A DNA stretch of 18,726 bases. Source: Rodentolepis nana. Its lineage: Eukaryota; Platyhelminthes; Cestoda; Cyclophyllidea; Hymenolepididae. The position numbers and the translations under genes were made by a program. The notes below the pieces were generated by a model. It worked only from the letters and a program-made list of their open reading frames with translations. It had not been told where the DNA came from and did no database searches. Below are positions 1 to 6,890 of this stretch, in pieces. The stretch lies in the NCBI GenBank assembly GCA_900617975.1, contig UZAE01000756.1:1-18726 (forward strand), in the 5' to 3' direction. Each line of letters opens with the position of its first letter. The stretch's first letter is position 1.

Positions 1-343
1 TAAAGCAATTTATTTATTTATTTATATCAAATGGCAGGCATCTTGATGGTTATCATTAGCCCTTTAGTTGACTTCAGGCTTCACAGAGGGAGAGGAACAT
101 CAAATTGAAAAAAGTCGAGAGGGGGCAGAAGAGTGTTTCAAAGATGTAAGAGACAAACACAAAGGCAGAAAAAGGTGAGGTGAGTACTGTGGAAATAGTC
201 GAATATGGCATAGAGTGAGGCGGTGGTAGTTTGAAGTGGGAAGTCAATTGCCAGTTATTAGACTTTTTTGCCGTATGAATATACGTTGCCCAGGGTGCAC
301 CACGTGGAGGTTAGTCTATCGCACACCCCACATTAAAGCAATT
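1..343 (-). mobile_element. SINE-like retroposon, copy 1 (with target duplication)
   Basis: This is a full-length copy in reverse orientation: the element itself is 11-329. Its 5' end (minus strand) is the GGGGTGTGCGATAG at 329-316, and its 3' end is TTTGATATA followed by (AAAT)n at 28-11. The ten bases TAAAGCAATT at 1-10 recur at 334-343 just beyond the 5' end. The target duplication is probably ACATTAAAGCAATT (330-343), with its partner cut by the window edge. The copy carries a CACGTG at 301-306. Inverted arms lie at 66-75 and 240-249, with one mismatch. It aligns end to end with the copies at 3881, 5444, 9958 and 18371. No open frame seems meaningful. Confidence 0.85.
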
Positions 344-1540
344 AAATCTCTGCAATCCATAGAAGTGCCTAAATAATTTGACCAATTACCAAATTTCATA
401 TGCTCCTTCTCTTGAAAAAAACATGGTGACAGAAACGTAAGCTATTTCAGGGTTAAAGTTTCATTGTCTTAAAGGGGAGGGGGGTTATCTTGAGAGGATG
501 CAGATTTAATAGCTCTATTAACTTGAAACATATGTCTGACTCATTCCCGGGGGGGGGGTGTGTGAGAGTGGATATAAACTTCATGCCCAACCCTATTTTG
601 ATAATAGGATGGCAATAAACACTGGGTATTGCTGCAATTCAGAGAGTACGAAACACAAAATTTGAATTTCGGAAAGTGAGTTGCCCATTTACTAAATACC
701 TTTCAACCCGAATCCAAAATCAAAATGGAGAAAAACCCTTTGATGCCGTGTTGGTGTTCTCAGCTGCTCTTCGATCCACCCCCTTGTCATTTATTCGCAT
801 TTTTATCAACTGCTTTCAAGTGTTTCCAACAATTACAAATGGCAATTTCTTCGCATTACTGTGTGGGATAATAATAAAATGGGCTGAAAACCCGCAACTG
901 GAGAGCTCTTTTACTTTCACTTGGCTAGTCTCTGCACTATATGAATTGCAATAACTAAGCACTCCTTGGCACTTTGGCATCAAGTTAAATGAAACTTGTA
1001 AATGCTATACACATACAACTAGAAGTAACGAATCGAAGTCTGCAAGTGCAATGCAGATTCCCTTTAAATGAATAAGAAACAAAAAAGATAATGCCGAGTT
1101 GACAAATTTTCAATTTCCTCTCCTCTATTTAAAAAAGCAGCTTAGCTTCAAGTTTTCACTTTAAAATTATATAAACACATATACCAAGGATATTTCGCAA
1201 GGCCATATCTCTGGGTAGAGTAAGCAAGCAACCTTCTCCATCTCCAACCACTATCTTTAGTGAACGCCTAATTACCAGTGACACTCGAATATTTCAAAAA
1301 ATGATCTAATCTATTTGTTGCTGGCAAAAAGTACTCTGCTTGAGTTTCGAAAAAATCACGGTTTATATTTAACACGTAAATGTAAATCGTACCGGATCAT
1401 TTTCAACAAGAATTGGTATTTTAGCTGCGATATGAATTGCTCTGTTTTTCGCACTTCTGCAAAATTAGCCAATCAGAACGCGACAATTGTGGTGTAGGCT
1501 TCCATCATGGACAGTGGTAGACATTCGAAAAATTGCACCG
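344..1540. other. Region upstream of twist, no gene recognised
   Basis: No coding exon, RNA gene or mobile element is recognisable here. The open frames at 676-954 and 1315-1497 start at non-ATG codons, resemble no family I know and have no convincing splice context, so I treat them as chance. There is a run of ten G at 549-558 followed by TGTGTGAGAG, and a G-rich patch near 471-485. A TATATAAA at 1168-1175 could be a TATA box for twist, but in such AT-rich DNA this is weak. Promoter and 5' UTR of twist should lie in this stretch. Confidence 0.5.
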
Positions 1541-1584
1541 ATGTATTACGATTATCTCCGAAGCACATTACCGGACAGTACTGA
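1507..1584 (+). promoter_or_regulatory. Upstream ORF overlapping the twist start
   Basis: An ATG at 1507 in strong Kozak-like context (A at -3, G at +4) opens a 25-codon frame that ends at 1582-1584. It overlaps the first codons of twist in another frame. The twist ATG at 1541 has C at -3 and T at +4, a weak context. If transcription starts upstream of 1507, this uORF would reduce twist translation. If a spliced leader or 5' exon joins between 1509 and 1541, it is irrelevant. Confidence 0.35.
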
Positions 1585-1691
1585 CGAGGACTGGGCTAGA
1601 AGTGATGAGGCTCCAAGATATTTACCCCAAATTTACAAGAAACCTGAGGAACGTTATATTTCATACCTGTTTCCCATTGGACATTCAGAAG
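1541..1691 (+). CDS. twist: twist exon 1
   Basis: This exon encodes residues 1-50 plus the first base of codon 51, beginning [18 protein letters not shown]. The donor is GAAG|GTAATT at 1691/1692. It joins exon 2 in phase 1, forming a glycine codon. No earlier in-frame ATG exists back to the stop at 1466-1468. The intron that follows is 199 bp. Confidence 0.8.
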
Positions 1692-2981
1692 GTAATTTCA
1701 TTAAAGTAAGGAAAAGTTAAAATGTATTGGATTAAACAACAATGAATATTTGTTCTTAGAACTAAAGGATCGTAAGGTTTAAATCTTTCATACTATTTTA
1801 ACAATATCTATATACTTATTGAAGATTTTAAACTTATTATGGTGTCTGTGTGTAAAAAGGAATAAAAATGAATAAATATCTACAACTTAGGTAGGATATC
1901 AAATGAAGGTACCATTTCAAATCGAACATCCAAGTCATCGAAAATGAGGGTGAAACATGACGAAACCGTGACTCAGAGATTTCTCGCGAATATTCGGGAA
2001 CGCCAACGAACTCAATCGCTGAATAGGGCCTTCGCCGATCTCCGACATATTATTCCCACTCTTCCCTCAGACAAACTGAGCAAAATTCAGACTCTTCGTC
2101 TAGCTACTCAGTAAGTCTTAAATCCCACAAGATATATCTCCAGCTGTAACGATCTATTTACATGTTTGTTAAATTCCTTTAAAGTGGTGATTTTAATTTC
2201 TTTTGATTCGGTCCAGTCTTATCTCTGCAAAGTTCCATATATATATATATATATATATATCAATAGTACAGTAGATGAATAGTTGAGTAAGTTATTCTGA
2301 CAGTGAAAGATGAAGCATGCTCAGATACCTGCTTGCAAGGCCTCCAGACTTTGGAACCGGATATCGCAGGTGATGCAGCGCGGAACACAAGGGGCTTCAG
2401 GCAGTTGGAGTAAACGCCAAACAACTTAAAGTATTCAGAATTAAAATAGTAAGTCCAAAGACAAGGAAGGTTTAAAGTATGGATGAAAATGAAGGAAATG
2501 GCATTTACTTAATTTTTAATCTAAAAGAAAGGTGAGCATTCTTTATACACTAATAGTGAAACTCAACTTTTCCTAAGCGAGCCCGTTCATATATTCACGA
2601 ATTTTTCCCCAAAACTATCCTCAGATTGAGAATATTTAGCCAGAAAGCAAAGTGCAAATTGGACAAGTAAATACTTAATAAAATCGAATGAAACCAGATT
2701 TTATTTGGCCATTTTAACTATGTGACAAAAAGGTTTTTCTTCATTTTAGATATATTAGTTTTCTATCAAATCTCCTTAACGAAACTCAAGATCCCTACCA
2801 CCCCGGTTTGCAGATAAATCAGTCGAGAAATTTTGAATCAACTCCTCATTCGAATGGTTGGCTTAAAGATGACCGATCTCCCACTGAAGCCATTAACACT
2901 ATCGAAGATATCCACAAAGACGTGATACTACCAGGTGGATTTAATTCGAATTTCTCTCCTTGGAGAACAAGACTTGACTAA
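1541..2981 (+). CDS. twist: Twist-family bHLH transcription factor (3 exons)
   Basis: This is a nuclear DNA-binding factor of the Twist family, which forms bHLH dimers on E-boxes and acts in mesoderm and muscle programmes in other animals. Exons are 1541-1691, 1891-2110 and 2750-2981; all introns are GT-AG, phases agree, and the total is 603 bases (200 aa). The bHLH spans about residues 80-133: basic region [12 protein letters not shown], then [17 protein letters not shown], the near-invariant Twist signature, then YISFLSNLL of helix 2 from exon 3. Near the C-terminus FSPWRTRLD (W195, R196) looks like a reduced WR/Twist box. The N-terminal 50 residues are acidic and tyrosine-rich and resemble nothing specific. 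The start is the only in-frame ATG after a stop at 1466-1468, unless an upstream exon exists. Family certain; exact start less so. Confidence 0.93.
1891..2110 (+). CDS. twist: twist exon 2 (basic region, helix 1, loop)
   Basis: The acceptor is ACAACTTAG at 1890. The neighbouring AG at 1893-1894 would shift the frame into a stop. The exon carries a serine/lysine-rich linker, the basic region, helix 1, the loop and the start of helix 2. The donor is ACTCA|GTAAGT at 2110/2111, phase 2. This is the exon on which the Twist assignment rests. Confidence 0.95.
2237..2260. repeat. (AT)12 microsatellite
   Basis: Twelve perfect AT units lie in twist intron 2 (2111-2749). The rest of that 639-bp intron holds nothing recognisable. 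Confidence 0.95.
2750..2981 (+). CDS. twist: twist exon 3 (helix 2, C-terminus)
   Basis: The acceptor is TTCATTTTAG at 2749. The first base completes a glutamine codon, then [11 protein letters not shown] finishes helix 2. The tail of about 65 residues is rich in N, S, D and P and ends SPWRTRLD and TAA at 2979-2981. The WR pair sits where Twist proteins have their conserved C-terminal box, but the rest of that box is not recognisable. Confidence 0.9.
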
Positions 2982-3866
2982 GTGAACACATTTACCAAAC
3001 CTCCTCTTATGAAAATTGATTTATTGAGTGTTTTTAATGGTTATTTATCATAAATCCACCATTCATTGCGTCTTTTCTAAATAGCGTAATGAGAGATACC
3101 ATCTAGAAATGCTACATATTCTGCAAACTCCAGCATATACCAGAATATCCTTTTAATTTGCAACTCTAGTCATTGAGGTTTCATTCGAAAATCCGAAAGA
3201 GAGGAACCCAATTAAATGCTTGAGACGGGTCGCCAGTTTTTTTGACCCGTTCGCACTGCGGAGCCCCCCTCCCCCTCCACTGCTCTCATTCCTGCTCCGA
3301 TTGCGTATACGCGCCTCGAATGCGTCGTACAGGTGTGGTCTGAAGGCTTTCTAGTAATTTGCACACGCACAAGTTCATACGACAGTCCAGTCTCTTCTTA
3401 TATTTACTGGCGCAGTTCATAACTAACGTGTCCACCGGCCTCCTTTTTCCTGATTCAACAATATTACAAAGGGAAATTAACCCGATTCCTTTCACATAGA
3501 ATTAATCCTGAAAATAAGAACGTGCTTGGTAATGGACGAACCTTTGAGTCAAGTTGACGTGAATCTAAAGTAATTTGAATTCACGAATTATTTATTTGCC
3601 ATTTTTTTATCATAAAATGTAGAATTCGCCTCTTGCGTGATGTGGATGGCTCATTCCCAGATAAATCTTTGTTTGTAATTGAATGCTATTTAGGTGGAAT
3701 TCCGAATTATGATATGATTAAGCACTACAGTTCGCGCCACAAAGATGCTCGAGTAGAGTCAACGTATAAGGCATGATAAGTCTACACTAAAATGTCAAAC
3801 CACCCCTCCAACTAACGATCGCAAGTTTGAATTTTAGAAAGTTAAACTATTACGACTCGATGAATT
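2982..3866. other. twist 3' flank and intergenic DNA
   Basis: An ATTAAA at 3211-3216, 230 bases past the twist stop, is a possible polyadenylation signal; no AATAAA is closer. A hairpin with 7-bp arms ACGGGTC (3225-3231) and GACCCGT (3244-3250) is followed by a C-rich tract (3262-3275). An open frame on the minus strand at 3286-3495 resembles no family and is not called. Nothing else is recognisable. Confidence 0.4.
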
Positions 3867-4227
3867 TACTATTTTAACCAGGGGTGTACGATAGACTTAC
3901 CTCTTCGTGGTGCACCCTGGGCAACGTATACTCGTAAGGCAAAAGATTCTATTAACCGACAGTTGACTTCTAACTTCAAACTACCATGACCCCACTGTAT
4001 GTCATATTTTGGCCACTTTCACAGTATTCATTTTAACTTTTTCCTCTACCTTTGTGCCTATCTCTTCTACACCTTTGAAACACTCTTCTGTTCCTCCCCC
4101 CCCACTCTCGACTTTTTTTCAGTTTGATGTTCCTCTCCTCTATGAAGCCTGAAGTCAACTAAAGGGCTAATGATAACTATCAAAACGCCTGCCCTTTGAT
4201 ATAGATAAATAAATACTATTTTAACCA
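3867..4227 (+). mobile_element. SINE-like retroposon, copy 2 (with target duplications)
   Basis: The element is 3881-4213 (333 bp). It is flanked by a perfect 14-bp target-site duplication, TACTATTTTAACCA, at 3867-3880 and 4214-4227. It starts GGGGTGTACGATAGACTTAC and ends TTTGATATAGATAAATAAA. The perfect duplication and A-rich 3' tail show insertion by target-primed reverse transcription. A perfect 10-bp inverted repeat lies inside: AGTTGACTTC at 3961-3970 and GAAGTCAACT at 4151-4160. The E-box present in copies 1, 3 and 5 is mutated here. The open frame at 4067-4252 on the other strand is just the element's pyrimidine-rich body read backwards. Confidence 0.93.
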
Positions 4228-4500
4228 AACACACATCTTGACAGTAGAACAACTAATGATCCTCTTTACACTCCCACATCTTCCTTACTCATGTAGCAAG
4301 ATAGTTCATATGATAGACTCAGTGAACAGAAATTTTGAAATGTTCAATTGGCCGTACTCCTAGCCCTGTGATACTGGAACCAATTGGGTATTGTTAAGCA
4401 ACGTAACAAGGAGGGAAATCGAAAGTGAGTACTCACCTACTCAAGATCAGCTTATTAATTAAGGAAATGATGGTCATTGAACAGTACATCAATTAATTAA
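4228..4500. other. Intergenic DNA with a short (AATT)n run
   Basis: No gene is seen. A short AATT repeat spans 4491-4508, abutting the stop end of the open frame at 4501-4875. Confidence 0.5.
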
Positions 4501-4875
4501 TTAATTAACTTTTGAAGGATAAAACACCCCAACACTGAAGATAATCTTATCTCGACTTACAACGTACATCCACGATATAGACAATAAAGAAGGGTGATCT
4601 TGAGGTCTAGCGAAGGAATGCTTGTCACGAGGGAATAAGGGCGACGGCCCAAAGCTAATGTTTTCCGTTGTCTTATAAGCATCAAGTATGATGTCTCCTA
4701 AGGCTTCCACGTGCCTTTGTGTTAAGCAATCCTTAGGAAATTGATTTTTTGATTTTAAGTCAATGACGTCAACAATGATGAAGAGGCAATTTGTAAGCTG
4801 TAATGGTCTACCTATTACTTGGCTTATTATTTCTCTATTTTGATAATAATCACAATTTGAAAAATATTTAATCAT
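4501..4875 (-). CDS. Unrecognised open frame, possible exon (124 codons)
   Basis: This is the longest unexplained open frame in the window that does not overlap a known exon or repeat. From the ATG at 4875 it encodes a mixed polar/hydrophobic protein with a short hydrophobic stretch (LFIIVDVIDL, about residues 32-41), a charged middle (KDCLTQRHVEALGDIILDAY) and a proline/aromatic-rich end. Its base composition is less AT-rich than the flanks, which favours coding. A stop lies four codons upstream of the ATG. A possible but poor acceptor (AAGTAG, exon from 4880) would add two residues. I do not recognise the family and found no partner exon. It may be a small gene, a terminal exon, or a decayed fragment. 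Confidence 0.27.
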   Translation of the reverse strand: MIKYFSNCDYYQNREIISQVIGRPLQLTNCLFIIVDVIDLKSKNQFPKDCLTQRHVEALGDIILDAYKTTENISFGPSPLFPRDKHSFARPQDHPSLLSISWMYVVSRDKIIFSVGVFYPSKVN

Positions 4876-5430
4876 TTCACCTACTTAACTAATTTATTAT
4901 TACATGCTGAGAAAATTGCAAATTTGGATTTTCCTATTAATTTTATTGAAAAAAACAAAAAGGAAAGATCATAGGTGATTTTACTTGAGAAGAAGATGAA
5001 GTGCTCGGAATTGATTATAAGATGGCAAATAGTTGAATAAATTGAATGATCACAGTTCTCAATTTGCATGTTGATGTGTCATTGGCATTACGTTGATGAT
5101 CCTACAAATAAAACCATATATCAGCATAGAATTTATCAAAATTAACTCGAAACCATTCGATAAACAGCTATTAATGTTTCCTGAAAAGAACTAGTCTTGC
5201 CCGGTTCACAAATCCGAAATAGTTTATATCTTAATGGCATTTTTAAAGTGAGGTTAGCCCAAATCTCTCGTGATACTTTGAAATGGATAACACATTCACT
5301 TTAGTCGATTATAGAATATATGGATCAAGCCCATCTTGAAATGCGTACTTCAACATTCAGCTCGAGAAACCGTACTTTATCATTCTCATTATCAGCCAAA
5401 CCCAACCAGCGTGTATACTGATTGACATCG
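4876..5430. other. Intergenic DNA, nothing recognised
   Basis: AT-rich sequence. The minus open frame at 4881-5069 is hydrophobic, short and without family resemblance, and I treat it as chance. Confidence 0.4.
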
Positions 5431-5769
5431 ATTTCGAGAACACGGGGTGTGTGATAGACTTACCTCCACGTGGTGCACCCTGGGCAACGTATACTCATAC
5501 GCAAAAAAGTCTATTATTCGGCAGTTGACTCCTGACTTCAGACTACCAAGACCCTGCTGCATTTCATATTCAAATAATACACAGTACTCACCTCACCTTT
5601 TTCTACCTTTGTGTCTGTCTGTCTCTTACGTCTGTGAATCATTATTCTGTCCCCTCTCAACATTTTGCCACTTTGATGTTCATCTTCCTTTCTGTGAAGC
5701 CCGAAGTGAACTAAAGGGCTGATGATACCTATCATAACGCCTGCCATTTGAAACACATTTCGATAACAC
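5431..5769 (+). mobile_element. SINE-like retroposon, copy 3 (with imperfect target duplications)
   Basis: The element is 5444-5756 (313 bp). Its flanks are ATTTCGAGAACAC at 5431-5443 and ATTTCGATAACAC at 5757-5769, a 13-bp duplication with one mismatch, which suggests an older insertion. It starts GGGGTGTGTGATAGACTTAC and ends GCCATTTGAAACAC, with the A/T tail shortened. It retains CACGTG at 5467-5472. The internal inverted arms are eroded. Open frames across 5447-5722 (+) and 5538-5804 (-) are translations of the repeat, not genes. Confidence 0.88.
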
Positions 5770-6077
5770 TGATTTCCCACGTAGGCAACTATATTGATTT
5801 GCATAAACTTAACGTCTTGACCACGAGTTTCATATGAATGGATAGTGACAATGAGAGCTCAATAGGTGTGCAACTTATCAGCTCCTCAGCTCAAAGTGTT
5901 GATCACATTGCTCGAGATGGTTCTTCATGGTTCATTCAAAAAGTGAGTTAAGAAAAACCTTTTTTATAATTAAAATAAGATGAATAATAAAGGGACAATA
6001 GCCTAGGGGTTGAAAAATTTTAGCAATGATCAAATGGATGATTCGGTATGCTAGCGTAAATCTACATCCAAATTCTA
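5770..6077. other. Intergenic DNA downstream of esrp
   Basis: No gene, repeat or RNA is recognised between retroposon copy 3 and the esrp polyadenylation signal. Confidence 0.5.
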
Positions 6078-6083
6078 TTTATT
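6078..6083 (-). promoter_or_regulatory. Candidate polyadenylation signal of esrp
   Basis: AATAAA on the minus strand, about 320 bases beyond the esrp stop. It is the first canonical hexamer I find downstream of the stop, so the 3' UTR would be roughly 320-350 bases. Confidence 0.45.
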
Positions 6084-6401
6084 GGGCACTGAAACCATTT
6101 AGCAGAGTGTATTTTAAAACCTGTCAAAGACAACCTGGTGATATTTCGGACCCACTCTTAATGAGAAATTAGAATTCCTCCATTCCTTATTAGTCAGACT
6201 TGACAAGTGTGGTGGGCCATCTCACACACTTATCAGACACCGAGGAACTAATCAGTAAACCTCGAAGAACCCAGACGAATACGTCGCATACCGCGCTGCA
6301 TGTGAGCTCATCTTGTAGTACAAGTTCCAGCCTACGTTAAGTTTAAAAGTTGTCAGTTTTCATATGTTTTTGTAAGTAAACAGATTTTGTAATTGTAATA
6401 G

Positions 6402-6890
6402 TCACATGAAGTTACCAGTGCGAATGGTGGCCTGACAGAGAATATCCGCATCCGATTTTACTGAAGGTGGTGATTGAGCGGCTGTGAATGTAAGACCCTC
6501 CGCTGGTGTAGGTAACACCGATGAAGGTGTAGCGTTGGTGACAAAAGGCGCCACTGCACGCAGCTGCATGAACAGATGGGTATGAAGCGATGAGGCAGCA
6601 CCCGAGCCGGCAGCAGCAAAGAGGTGTGGATACGGATTCAATTGGGCGCCAAAGGCAGCCACGGCGGCGGCGGCATTGGCCGTTCCGACGTTACTCCAAT
6701 TGATGCTCGACTGCGATCCAGGAATGCTGATGAAGTCCACCAAATCTGCTAGAGTTGCCGGAGAGAGTTGAACATTTGCCTGGACACCTGTTGCTGCATT
6801 TGTTATCGGCTGACCTTGCCTCTCCGCCAGAACCATTTGAACTACCTGCTGGGAGATGAAACGTACAAAGGCTTCACCGGACGCTTCTCC
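6402..6890 (-). CDS. esrp: esrp last exon: second half of RRM3 and C-terminal tail
   Basis: The acceptor is GTTATTTAG at 6891; the exon enters in phase 0 and ends at the TGA 6404-6402 (162 codons plus stop). [11 protein letters not shown] supplies the RNP1 strand of RRM3, followed by a helix-like [13 protein letters not shown]. The RYIEVF-type last strand seen in RRM1 and RRM2 is absent. The tail is alanine-rich ([20 protein letters not shown]) and then S/T/P-rich, as in low-complexity activation or assembly regions. A GT donor candidate (CACTG|GTAACT) sits five codons before the stop, so an alternative C-terminus is possible, but no further exon was found. Confidence 0.88.
   Translation of the reverse strand, partial: GEASGEAFVRFISQQVVQMVLAERQGQPITNAATGVQANVQLSPATLADLVDFISIPGSQSSINWSNVGTANAAAAVAAFGAQLNPYPHLFAAAGSGAASSLHTHLFMQLRAVAPFVTNATPSSVLPTPAEGLTFTAAQSPPSVKSDADILCQATIRTGNFM

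Noticed and set aside
676..954. 92-codon open frame upstream of twist.
   Set aside because: It starts at a non-ATG codon, resembles no family and has no supporting splice or promoter signal; AT-rich flanks make chance likely.
3286..3495. 69-codon minus-strand open frame downstream of twist.
   Set aside because: It has no family resemblance and no partner exons, and sits in a locally C-rich stretch that lengthens chance open frames.
5447..5722. Open frame within retroposon copy 3, and similar ones at 5538-5804, 4067-4252 and 18386-18583.
   Set aside because: They are translations of the repeat body on either strand. The reading frames are not preserved between copies.
5719..5745. Hammerhead-ribozyme-like core CTGATGA near the 3' end of retroposon copy 3.
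   Set aside because: The other copies read CTAATGA or CTAGTGA, the GAAA core is not conserved, and I could not form helices I and III around a GUH site. A small conserved hairpin remains, but not a hammerhead.
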